DNA of 64,000 bases from contig OX485805.1 of the NCBI GenBank assembly GCA_950295325.1, positions 15,177,501 to 15,241,500 on the forward strand. The letters are read 5' to 3'. This document shows, piece by piece, positions 37,863 to 47,467 of this stretch (the first letter of the stretch is position 1; each line of letters opens with the position of its first letter). Under the pieces are notes generated by a model that had not been told where the DNA came from, ran no database searches, and saw nothing but the letters and a program-made list of their open reading frames with translations. A program made the translations under genes and the position numbers. The stretch comes from Polytrichum commune. Its lineage: Eukaryota > Streptophyta > Polytrichopsida > Polytrichales > Polytrichaceae.

Positions 37863-38453
37863 CAGAGCCCAACATTTTCCTTTTAAATTGCACCCATACT
37901 CAGACCATGCCCATCAACAACAACCTATGCCCACCCATGCCCACACATAGCATGACATGTGCCCACCCATGCCCGCCCATGCCCACCCATGCTATTCAAA
38001 TTGCGCCCATGTATTCAAAAATTGTGTAATGTGTATTACCTGCCTACACCAAGTCTTGGTTGGATCGGACAAATAAAAGGTTGTTCATTATCGCTGGCTT
38101 CAACCCGGAGCGCTTCTTGGTTAGCGTATTCCCTGCATCCGAGAAGTTTGACTCCGATTTGGAGTTGGATGCAAGGATGCACAAAACCGAACGCGCCATG
38201 CGCGACATGATGGGGAATGTGGGGGCTCCTTTCAGCTTCCACCACAAGAGAATACTGAATTTAGCAGTGGTATCCCGATTCATTGTCAATGCTAAGCTCA
38301 CCGCTGCACTGGTCTCATGATCACCCATGCCCACCCATGCCCACCCATTATAATATCAAACCCATGCCCACCCATGAACAATAATATCGCACCCATGCCC
38401 ACCCAAAACCCATGGGCATGGGCATGGGTGTGGGCACCCAATGTAGGGCTATG
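37863..38453 (-). mobile_element. hAT-type DNA transposon remnant, 591 bp, 8-bp target duplication GTATTGAT
   Basis: The left end is CAGAGCCCAACATT and the reverse complement of the right end is CATAGCCCTACATT, an imperfect terminal inverted repeat. GTATTGAT flanks both sides (37855-37862 and 38454-38461). An 8-bp duplication with CA..AGCCC ends is the signature of the hAT superfamily. Both subterminal regions are made of CCCATGCCCA-type short repeats (about 37895-38000 and 38320-38430). The core encodes the C-terminal part of a transposase on the minus strand. Most of the transposase is missing, so the copy is non-autonomous. Confidence 0.88.
38040..38300 (-). pseudogene. hAT transposase C-terminal (dimerisation) domain
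   Basis: Minus strand: SILLWWKLKGAPTFPIMSRM, ARSVLCILAS, NSKSESNFSDAGNTLTKKRS and LKPAIMNNLLFVRSNQDLV. The blocks WWK....FP.LSRMAR..L.I.AS..(S/P)SE..FS.AGN...K+R..L and NNLLFVRSN are the hallmark of the hAT C-terminal dimerisation region. The catalytic RNase-H-like core and zinc-finger BED domain are absent. The domain sits centrally in the 591-bp element at 37863-38453. Confidence 0.85.
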
Positions 38454-38530
38454 GTATTGATGCATTATTCATAGATGATTCAGTGATCCAGCTGAGAGAT
38501 TTTTGAGAAGAATTGGACTTGGTTTGGCAG

Positions 38531-40425
38531 CCTGGAGATTTCTATGCCCTACCTCAGAGTCCACAGTTGTTCAAGCAGATGCTCATGGATTCAGGGTTCA
38601 ACAGATTCTATCAATTAGCAAGATTAATTATCTGTCAATCCAAATTTTGAGAAAAAGATTTGGTATGCAATTCTCAAAGCCTAAGTCAGCATCCATGAGT
38701 CAATTGAGTCTTCAAATGTCTAACTCCAACATCACACCTATGTTCAGATTTCAATCAAATCTTATTTACACACACTGGCAGGTATTCTCAAAGGTCTAGG
38801 AATAGTCACTGCCGCTCCATGGTGCCTTGTTTCCCTGTTATGAGGTCACATTAATGGTTCTCTTTGTCAACACGTTGTGATGTGAACTACAAGGAGGTTT
38901 TGTGAATTTGCTTCCGTCACTCATGAGCCCTCATCCCAACTACTCGTCCCGAGTCTATTTCATGCTAAGACATAAGATTCACTTAGCACACCTATGCAAT
39001 AGAATTAGACTGATTTGCAGAGGTGACAAGAGCCTCACTTTCTGAATTTGCTTTTGCGATGCCACAGGTGTTTTCGCGATGAAGATTAGAGAGCAGATAG
39101 GCAACCAGAATTCACATAACTGGATATGGATATGGCTTTCACACCACTGGAGGATATGTTGTAGGTTAATGAGGGGATTATGAGACATGTATGCCTTCAG
39201 ACTTACCCCTGCCTAGACTTCCTTTGCAATAGCATTCTCTGCTAATTTATTTGCCTCTATTGACATTTGTTACCTAGATGCCTTTGCTTTGGTCATAATT
39301 CTAGTTCATGCAACGTTTGCATGTTGCAAGTTTTTAGGGAAAGAAAAGGAATCGACCTTCCAAATCCTTTTCCAAGACTCACATATGCTAAAGCAATGTC
39401 CCGTTTTGGGAGTGACAAACCGTACCTTCGTTATGGTTTGGAGCTCGTTGAGGTACAGTTTGATTCTCATCTTTATATTGTTTCATTAACCTTCACACAA
39501 AATGTCTAGCTTCACCTTTGGCTATGGCATTTATTTCTGCATTTGCAATTTGATACTTGGTCACAATGATGATGGACTTGCTCAGAACTATGGCATTCTA
39601 ATATGCTCACAAATTTTCTTATGGTTTTGGCTCTTGACAAAAAAGGTTTCAGATTTTTTTGCGGGATCGAGTTTTGCACCATTTTGCAGTGCGGTACAGG
39701 AGGAAGGGTTAGTGAAGGCAATCACTATTCCAGGAGGTTCCTCAAAGATATTAGCTACGAAGTTGAAGAAAGGTGATGTTCATCAGCATGCAATCAAATT
39801 AGGGGCAAAAGGCCTTCATTACTTGAGGGTTTTGGAAGCAGGTATGTCTCCATGTGGGCCAGATTGTGGACTTTCTATAATCCTTGAATTAGAATAATTT
39901 AGGTCCTTGCCCATATTGCATTGCTTTGTTAATGTTGTTAATATCACAGATGGGTCAGCTGCTATGGTTTACTGCTGTTGTTACCTAGGCCATATTATAG
40001 AAGAGAAGAGTCAAATGATTTTTATCACAAATTCTATCAATATTGTACTAAGAATTAATCCAATTTTATATCTTTCTGAATAGGCCTCAATTTTGGTAGT
40101 GGGTGCTCATTGATGGTTTCCTATGTCTACCCTTCCTACAATTTGACTGTGCAAAAGGAGCTGCCCATTGATTCATTTCATGCCACTCTATTTCAGGAAA
40201 CACAATGGTACACATTCTGATGCATCAAGCCTAGGCAGTACAAGCATACAAATATAAGTTGTTCAAGTTTGTTTGTTAGATTGGAAACTAATGTTGGACA
40301 TTGAATGATTGATTTTTCAAGGGAGCTTGAGGGTCCACTTGCTCTGGCTAGAAGTCTCAGTGAAGAGAAGAAGCAGGAATTGGGAGTTTGTTGTGGTGAT
40401 AAAGCAGGGGATCTTATCTTGTCGA
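38531..40425 (+). pseudogene. Aspartyl-tRNA synthetase (bacterial/organellar type), 3'-side exons with stops
   Basis: Charges tRNA-Asp in organelles. Five exon-like blocks in the right order. 38531-38623: [20 protein letters not shown], class II catalytic core. 39068-39186: CFRDED, stop, RADRQPEFT, stop, LDMDMAFTPLEDML, stop; this is motif 2 with three in-frame stops. About 39330-39452: [20 protein letters not shown] then [15 protein letters not shown] with a GT donor. 39646-39841: VSDFFAGSSFAPF and ITIPGGSSKILATKLKKGD, of the GAD insertion domain. About 40320-40425: ELEGPLALARSLSEEKKQEL and GDKAGDLILS. The anticodon-binding domain, motif 1 and motif 3 are not found. Retained introns and splice sites show that a genomic copy decayed rather than a retrocopy. 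Three stops make motif 2 nonfunctional. Confidence 0.85.
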
Positions 40426-41176
40426 GAAGAAGTTTATGGGAGGTGAAATGAGCTTTTGCCCTCTTGTGAGCCCACATCTTCAATGTCCCGTTTTGGGAGT
40501 GACAAACCGGACCTTCGTTATGGTTTGGAGTTTGTCGAGGTACAGTTCGATTCTCATCTTTATATTGCTTCATTAACCTTCACACAAAATGACTAGCTTA
40601 TCCTTTGGCTATGGCATTTATTTTTGCATTTGCATTTTGATACTTGGTCTCAATGATGATGGACTTGCTCAGAACTATGGCATTATAATATATTGAATTT
40701 TTTTCTTATGTGTTTGGCTCTGAAGAAAATCGGGTGGGATCTATGCAGATTGTTGCAGAAAGTGTTCAGGTCTTGAACAAAGTGGGGTTGGCGCTGCCGT
40801 TCTTGGTGACACTTGCTGAGGATAAAAAAAAACTGCCTTCCGAAAAAATTTGCATCAGGTTTTAAATCTTGCATTTGATGCATAAGATTAACGTAACTTA
40901 AATGCAAGTCACATCAAACTAAATGATTGCATCTGCTCTTAGGACTTGTGGTAATGAAATGTTCTCACTTAGGTTAAACGTTCATTTGCTGAACGTCTTT
41001 AATTGGAATCTTTGAGGAGAATACAAACACATGAATGGAAGGTAGGTGGCTGGTTTGCATGCAGGTATCGACACCTTCACTTAAGGATAGTGCAGATGAA
41101 CACCAATTTGCGAATGCGGCACTCTATTTTAAAGCTCATTCAAAGACATTTGGAACATGCACATGACTTTATTGAG
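40425..41176 (+). pseudogene. Aspartyl-tRNA synthetase, second partial copy with exons out of order
   Basis: A repeated exon (40483-40539, [18 protein letters not shown]) and its following intron duplicate 39397-39640. Next come two exons that should lie upstream of the blocks at 38.5-40.4 kb. 40749-40858 encodes IVAESVQVLNKVGLALPFLV and LAEDKKKLPSEKICI. 41065-41176 encodes YRHLHLRIVQMNTNLRMRHS and LKLIQRHLEHAHDFIE. These two keep proper AG/GT borders and join in phase (AG plus G gives Arg), so they decayed less than the other set. The order 3'-exons then 5'-exons on the same strand implies tandem duplication with complementary losses, or a rearrangement. The rest of the gene is not in the window. 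Confidence 0.8.
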
Positions 41177-42219
41177 AATGACTACTTTCTTCAGCTGTAG
41201 CTTTATTTACAAAAACTTTAAAAGCATGGTCCACTGTTCAGAAGCCTAAAGAGAGCGCCTTGTGTCATGCTTAGACAAGCTAGAATTTTCTGACACAAAA
41301 TTCTAACACACATCATTATGTATGTTTGTATTTGTTTTATTATGATCAGTTGTTTCTAGGTAATTGCTCCCTCTTGCAATGTGATTTGGAAACATGTAAT
41401 TGACCATTAAACGATCGTACAATTTTAGAGCACCAATGTTTTTAAAGATTTATGAAATTCTAAGAGAATTGTAGGTGTCGTGAAATCTTATGCTATAGTT
41501 AGTAAGGTTTTTATGGGAAGAAAGTGCCTCATATTCATAACAAAATACCTTTTGAGAGTCCTTATCTGTCTATTCTAGTATATCATCTGAGGCCTTTTAT
41601 CCCTCATTGGAACTTAGTTCATTAGATTTCATTAAAAGACCGGTAATGTCGATTGAATATCGAAAAATAATTTTTTATAATCTGAACTAGTTATTTGCTT
41701 GAGTTGCATGTCTATCACTCTAACTTTGCTCATAAACCGAAAATGCAAGAATAGCTTCAGTGTTATACCATGCACTGAACTGGCTGAGATTACCATGATT
41801 TCAATCTGTGATAGATTCTTCACTAACAATTATGTTTGTAGATCCATAGAGAAATTATCTTCTGCAATCATTAATGTACCTTCAAAGCTTCTCAGACGAA
41901 AAAAATACAACATATACATTCAACCCATAGACTGTAAGTTAAAAAATGACTTTATTTAAGTTGCATATCCATCATTCAACTTTGTTCACGAAGTGAAAGT
42001 TGAAGAATGGCTTAACATGCACTGTAATGGCCGACTATATAGTCTTCTATATAGTCTTCTATATGCATTTAGGAAATTTCCCGTCCAAAAAACGGGAAAC
42101 GCGGTCCTTGAGCATATACACTATAATCTGCAGGTACACCTCGTTTATCACGTCTATAATTCCGCATTTGTGCTTCATTGTTACATTGGATATAATTATT
42201 AATACTCACTTCATTGCTT
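41177..42219. other. Unassigned DNA with a duplicated segment
   Basis: No gene supported. About 41785-41870 duplicates the end of the 37.1-37.5 kb segment (TTCAATCTGTGATAGATTCT..ACTAACAATTATGTTTGTAG). A short tandem TATATAGTCTTC repeat lies at about 42036-42064. Confidence 0.4.
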
Positions 42220-42520
42220 AATTCATACCAGAAAAAAATGGACGAGTGTACGTAGGCCAAACGATATCATCACACATGCGACTACGTCAACACGCCCGGT
42301 CTCCACCTCTTAAGATGAGGGACGACGCAAGACTATACGTTCTATTTGCACAACATTTCCATATGGACGTTGTCTATATCACTACACGAAAATATGTGGC
42401 TGATAGGAAGGAGAAACAACTAATATGCATGTACCAATCCGAGCCTTTCTGAAGCTATAATATTATGGGGGGCTGCCCATCAGTCGACCTTTTGTATTGG
42501 ATGCTCAAAAGAAAAAATCT
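42220..42520 (+). pseudogene. GIY-YIG-nuclease-like fragment
   Basis: A plus-strand frame encodes GRVYVGQTISSHMRLRQHAR, then MRDDARLYVLFAQHF, then ADRKEKQLICMYQSEPF and a stop, followed by SYNIMGGCPSVDLLYWMLKR. The VYVGQT block, the spaced R..QH, a conserved-looking glutamate in RKEKQLI and a final YNIM.G.P block match the order of motifs in GIY-YIG endonuclease domains. The first GIY motif is not visible and the frame is broken by a TGA. It could derive from a transposon, for example a Penelope-like element, but no reverse transcriptase lies nearby. Confidence 0.4.
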
Positions 42521-43040
42521 ACAAATAAATAACAAAAATGTCGTCTCTTTTCTATCATGTTGTTGCTGTTTTTTTTTAATTTTTTAATTTTTTACATGTA
42601 GATTATATATCTTGATCGTTAAAATTGAATAGGTTAATAAATTTGAGGGCATTAGCTCATGGTTTAAGAATACAAATTCCACATCAACTTCAATTTTTGG
42701 AACAAGGACAAAAACAAGAACAAAAGTGTCTTCATTCAATAATGTGAACTTTGGAAAATCCTCATTCTCAATCCCATAAAAAAAGAATGTCAAGTAGGAC
42801 AAACAAAGTATGATGAACTCTGCACTTTCTTTCTTGTTTGGATTCTGGGTTGGTTATCTGATAATCTAATTGTAAAAAATGACATGCAAGTGAATTTGAT
42901 AGGATAATTTTCACTCAATGTTGTTATTATATGCATTTTGTGATCATGTCAAACCCAGTTTAAAAAAGACCATTTGATTTTCTTGACCAATTTTCACCTG
43001 TCACAGAGGCTTTAGAAGTTGATCAAATGTAAGAAGAAAA
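42521..43040. other. AT-rich intergenic DNA
   Basis: No gene seen. The AT-rich stretch ends at the start of the leader of the gag-like ORF. Confidence 0.4.
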
Positions 43041-43049
43041 GCTAAGATG

Positions 43050-43424
43050 GATGCACAACAACCTCTTCTTCAAGAGTGCAAGGCTGAAGTTGATAAATAG
43101 GGAGAGGCAAGTGTATCCTTTATATGAAGATGGTTATAACGGAAGACGGTTACACCGGAACCCGGATGGTTGTAACGGACTCGGAGCGGTTGCAACGGAA
43201 ACGGTTGAGGACCCAAGCCCGTTAGAGGAAGAGGGAGAGGGTACTTAAAGGAAGTTCTCTCCCTCTCTGAGCCATTTGCGCGAGCGGCATTGCCGAGAGA
43301 ACGAGTGGTGAGGTGTTTTTCGAGTCGCCAACAGTTGGATTGCTGGGATTCCTTAGTGATTGACAGATAGAACTCCGGAGGGAAGAAGCCGGGGATTGTT
43401 AGAGGATTGAGGGTGCGAAGCAAA
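43050..43424 (+). promoter_or_regulatory. Leader/promoter region of the gag-like ORF with AACGG motifs
   Basis: Between 43130 and 43225 the core AACGG occurs at least four times (TAACGGAAG, GTAACGGAC, CAACGGAAACGG) together with CCGGAACCCGG blocks and one CCCGTT in the other direction. AACGG is the core of plant Myb/MSA-type sites. TTTATATGAA at about 43118 and GTACTTAAAGG at about 43240 are possible TATA-like elements. This composition differs sharply from the AT-rich flanks. The regulatory role is inferred. Confidence 0.35.
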
Positions 43425-44258
43425 ATGCCGGAGGCGCGAGAGGAAGATGAGAGGGAGCATGTCCCGATTCCCGTGAAACCGGTATCGCCGGCCACCCCAA
43501 AGAGAGATTTCGAGCTCAAGGAGCTCATAAAGGACCTTAGTCGGATGGGTTGCGAGGGATTACTCGCCAAACCCTGGAATCTTTGGGCGGAGGCCACATT
43601 GCAGGAATTCCTGTTTGAGAGAGGCAATCAATGGATTCGGACGATGAGGCAGGAGCCGGAGAAGTGGACACCGGAGGTATGGGCTGGAGTTTACGGATTT
43701 CCGAAAGGAAAGGGCGAGGGTTGGGCTAGCCGCAATGATAGTTTTTACGTAGGGAAATTCAGAACGGACCTGGATCCTAAGGACGGATTCCATCCCGGGA
43801 ATTGCCGAAACCCTAGAGAAAAGAGCGTCATAGAATTTATTCTCTCCATCTTTAGTCCAGAAAAACCCAAGCAGCTTAGCATTACCATGGCCAACACCCT
43901 GTTCGGGGCCATGTCCGGAGCCCGGCCTGTAAATTGGGGTAGATTAATTCAGGAATATGTGGAAAAATCCATTCTCCACATTGGCCGGATTCCCTCTTTT
44001 CTTTCTCCTTACATCCTCCACCTCTACCAGTACCACGGCTGCATCACCAAAGAGGAGGACATGCTGACGATAGCGGAAGATGAGGTGGTGTACAAGATCA
44101 GTCCAGAATTCAAAGTTGCGGAGACCGGAACAGAGGATTCCAGCGACACAACGGTTCCAGAACCACCTCCGGTTTCGTCCCCTCTGAAGGTCCGGTGTCA
44201 AGGAAAATGTGCACTATCCGGTAAGCACGGGGCTCCTATTTTTTATGGTAGTGCTTAA
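43425..44258 (+). CDS. Gag-like / plant-transposon-type protein, 277 residues
   Basis: Uninterrupted frame from ATG 43425 to TAA 44258, the longest intact retroelement-like frame on the plus strand here. It encodes a proline/acidic N-terminus, KRDFELKELIKDLSRMGCEG, LWAEATLQEFLFERGNQWIR, WTPEVWAGVYGFPKGKGEGW, AMSGARPVNWGRLIQEYVEK and PSFLSPYILHLYQYHGC, then an acidic, proline-rich tail. The RPVNWGRLI...L block resembles the 'putative plant transposon protein' domain found in the gag region of plant retroelements. No zinc knuckle or protease follows. GGTAAGCAC at 44219 ends the coding-like composition, and the last dozen residues look like read-through. It may be the N-terminal gag of the methyltransferase element whose zinc knuckles start at 51054, separated from it by nested insertions. 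That link is inference. Confidence 0.5.
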   Translation: MPEAREEDEREHVPIPVKPVSPATPKRDFELKELIKDLSRMGCEGLLAKPWNLWAEATLQEFLFERGNQWIRTMRQEPEKWTPEVWAGVYGFPKGKGEGWASRNDSFYVGKFRTDLDPKDGFHPGNCRNPREKSVIEFILSIFSPEKPKQLSITMANTLFGAMSGARPVNWGRLIQEYVEKSILHIGRIPSFLSPYILHLYQYHGCITKEEDMLTIAEDEVVYKISPEFKVAETGTEDSSDTTVPEPPPVSSPLKVRCQGKCALSGKHGAPIFYGSA

Positions 44259-45822
44259 AAATTTATAGTACCTTTCCCTTCTCCTACACCTTTGTTGTAA
44301 ATCCCTCTCAATAATGTCCTCCTAAACTTCAGAATAGTATAACTCTCTCCTAACTCACTTTCTTCAAGTGAAACTTAGTACACTTATTAAGTACCTTACT
44401 AAAAGTATCTAGACCAAATTTCAGCACAAACGGAGCTCATACTAAATAGTTATACATGTTTTTCTAACTCTAACTTCCTAGCATGAATTCTGCGATATAA
44501 CATCCGGTCACTAAAACTCTAATAATTTCTAACCATTAAGTTCAATCAATCTCTAATTTTGACACATAATAGATAGATAAGATTTAAAGGTAGTATTAAA
44601 TTTGTGTAGCCATAGCTAAAATACTCAAAAAAATTCATATTGTCAAACCTTGTTATCCTAGTTGTCTTTGTTCCTAGATACCCTTCACTTCAACATTTTA
44701 TAACTTTTTCTCCCAAAGACTGAAGCTTTCAAATATTTACCTCAACTTTTATATCTCATAAAGAACATCCTGTCAAATTTTCATAACAATCGAATATTCT
44801 AATCATCCACAATTCACAAATATTTCATTCTAAAGTTCTGCTCACTTAATAATGAACGAATCAATATAAATAGTGCACTTAGTGCAACCTAGTCATTCTA
44901 AACTCTCACCCCTTCACCCTCTTGTATAGATGAGCTTCCTAAACACTTATTCTTCTCGAAATACTTAAAGCTCCTTCAATTCTACACAAGTACTAACTCC
45001 AAATGCTAACGTTCCCCCTTAATTCACTTCTAACACCCCTTAAATACTCTTCTTTCTTGCCATCTTTGGCCAATAGAAAACCATTGGAATAAGGATTTCT
45101 AGAACCCCAAGTGGCTAACTAATAGGAGGTCTTTTGGATAAAAGGTTTCTAGAACCCTTATCTTGCTAGAAATAGGAAAAATTTGGTTTAAAGGCTTCTA
45201 GAACCTTTATCCCGCTAGAAATAGGAAAGTCTTGGGTTAAAGGCTAATCCGGCAAGCCAATAAGAAAGTTCGGGTTTAAGGCTTCTAGAGACCTTATCCC
45301 ACTAACAAATAGAAAACTAAAAGGTTAGGCCTTTTAGAAACCCTAGGGAGTTAGGTAACGGTCCGCCGGTAAATCCTATTTTTCCCAAATCCTACCTACC
45401 ACATCCATCTACCGAGTCACCCGGTCTTAATTTTAAGACCGGTTCTCAATTTAAACAACTAACTTACATCATCATATAAATATCAATTTTAAAAATAACA
45501 ATAACATATAAAATACCTAAGTTCTAACTAGTAGTCGGCCCACATCACAACACCGGAAACCCTAAAACCCTAAACCCCTAAAACCCTAAACCCGTGTATT
45601 CGTTGTGAAATTATCCTGCAAACACATCTTCTCGCAGATTATTGAGAGTAGGCTCGGCCTCAAATACAATCACCAGCGAACGATTATTTGGTATCCTCCG
45701 TCTTCGTCGTGGTGCAGACGATTCTTCATCTCGGGGCCGCCTTCATGAGTTCGTCGGTCGAGATGCCATGACTGGCGCACTATCTATTTGTTGAGAATCC
45801 ATACAAGAAGACCACACTATGA
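44259..45822. other. Non-coding stretch: minor tandem repeats and telomere-like motif
   Basis: AT-rich with no gene. At about 45076-45340 an imperfect tandem repeat of some 60 bp carries CTTCTAGAACC.TTATC..GCTAGAAATAGG. At 45552-45592 there are four CCCTAAA/CCCTAAAA units, the plant telomere motif, here probably a promoter-type telo-box or a short interstitial tract. About 45600-45800 is GC-rich and could be an LTR leader (TGGCGCAC at about 45775 might be a primer site). This is not supported well enough to call an element. Confidence 0.4.
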
Positions 45823-46027
45823 CTATTGGAAAAGTTCTACTCTTATATCAAGTTGAAAGCCATCTACACAGTGACTGTGAATTTTAATAATACTCTCCCT
45901 CCCTTCTATGTTCTTGGGTAGGCAAGCGTCAGAGAGGCTATCGTCAAGACGGCTTAGGTTTATGAGGATATCGTTGATGAAACTCATGTATTTTTTCTGA
46001 CGCATTGGCGAGATTGTCGGCTGATTC

Positions 46028-46303
46028 TCATGTTCGTTCATTAATATCATAGCCGCTCCAATGCACAAAATACTCTAATTTACCCCATCTTCGCCGTGAA
46101 TCCAGTATCTTATCCACCTCGTATTCCTCGTGGTTCTCGATTTCGATACTAGGTGGCGGATTTTGCACTCTTCCTGGAAAAGATGACTCTCGATAAGGTT
46201 CCAATAAAGAGACATAAAAAACTGGATGTCCCTTCATAGCGGCCGGTAATTCCAGACGGTAAGCCACGGGATTGATTTGCTTTTGGACGACAAGTGATCC
46301 CAA
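46028..46303 (-). pseudogene. Chromovirus integrase C-terminus with chromodomain
   Basis: Encodes KQINPVAYRLELPAAMKGHP (the GPY/F-like C-terminal integrase region), VFYVSLLEPYRES, then EEYEVDKILDSRRRWGKLEY and FVHWSGYDINERT. The (E)YEV+KIL..R...G+.EY.V.W.GYD..ERTWEP pattern is a chromodomain, which reads histone marks to direct integration. The frame stops right after ERT, where a tryptophan is normally found, so the last strand is cut off. Confidence 0.85.
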
Positions 46304-46306
46304 TCT

Positions 46307-47467
46307 TCAGTAGTCTAACTTATCGCACGGTCGCTTCGTCTTGATATTTCGTCGGAGAAGCCACACTTTATCTCCAATCTTCAAAGCAGATGCCTCCTTC
46401 CGAAGTTTATCTGCAGATGCCTTGTAAGCCTCTTGGGCGGATTGTAGTTGAAGTTTTAACGTCGTCTGAAGCTCGGATAGTTGTTCCATAAATTCTTCTG
46501 CTGCCGGATTGCCATTCGTTGACGAGCTCAAAAAGTCGAGCTTCGGGTGATATCCATAGTTGGAGAAAAATGGCGTGCTTTGAGTTGAAGCATGGAGAGT
46601 GTTGTTGTAAGAAAACTCGGCAAGTGGTAGATATGTAGTCCAATCGTCTTGCTGGTAGTTGATGCTACATCGTAAATATTGCTCTAAGACTTAATTCACC
46701 CGCTCCGATTGTCCTTCAGTTTGAGGATGAAAAGCCGAAGAAATGATGAAAAGCCGATGAAAAGCCTAATGTCCACTTTTAGTTTTTCAAAGAAGAATCT
46801 CCAAAACTTGGATACAAACTGAGTTCCTCGATCTAAAACAATATCATCTGGTAGGCCATGATAACGATACACTTTATCAAGAAAGAGTCTTGCTGTGTCT
46901 TCGCTTGATGCCGTCTTCTTACAAGGGACAAAATGCGCCATCTTTGTAAGTCGATCGACCACAACAAAAATGCTGTCAAATAATGAAGTCCATAGAAACC
47001 GAAGACCACGGACGGCGTGGAACATATAATGGTTGCAGAAGCCCATATGGACGATGCCGAGGGGTCTTGGATCTTGAGCAAATGTTACAAGAGAGGACAA
47101 ACTCTTTGACATCCTTCTACATTTGGGGCTACCAAAAATCTCGGGAAATAAGCTCCAAGGTCTTATTGAACCCAAAATATCCCGCAGCTGGAAAATCATG
47201 ACGAGATTGAAGAACCCGAAGTCCCGCAGGTCCTTGTGGAATGTACAACCGCTCCTCAAAATACAGAAGATCACCCTCTACCTTGAACTTGATATTATTG
47301 CTACGTTGCTTGATGTCACGAGCTATAGAATCTTCAATGGTCGCAGCACGTACTTGGTTGAGGAAATCGGCGTCGATAGGTACGACAACAGTGAAAATCC
47401 TAAATTGCTCTGGTTTCAATAATGTCGTACACTGCTGATCAAATGCTACTTCTCCAGCCTTTGGCAC
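46307..47467 (-). pseudogene. Chromovirus integrase, frameshifted
   Basis: Several overlapping frames hold a complete but broken integrase. The HHCC zinc-binding region begins in 47129-47467 (RHDFPAAGYFGFNKTLELIS). The catalytic core is at 46696-47274, with VVVDRLTKMAHFVPC carrying the first Asp and DIVLDRGTQFVSKFWRFF the second. The DDE glutamate block (HPQTEGQSERVN, then a stop and VLEQYLR) lies in another frame near 46675-46740. The region around 46740-46775 has a small AAAAGCCGATG tandem duplication that breaks the frame. The downstream piece (46307-46643) is the linker to the chromodomain part. Confidence 0.8.

Noticed and set aside
39068-39186. Stops in the aspartyl-tRNA synthetase exon as sites for U-to-C RNA editing
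   Set aside because: One stop (TAG for Leu) cannot come from a C-to-T change alone, the gene is nuclear with introns, and other exons are rearranged. A pseudogene explains it better.
45552-45592. Chromosome end or telomere fusion
   Set aside because: Only four units, flanked by ordinary DNA on both sides.
44900-45822. 3' LTR of the chromovirus
   Set aside because: I compared the 5' LTR landmarks (HSE array, TATATATA, GCATTCTCA end) by eye and found none below 46 kb; the TTCTAGAACC repeats there have different spacing.
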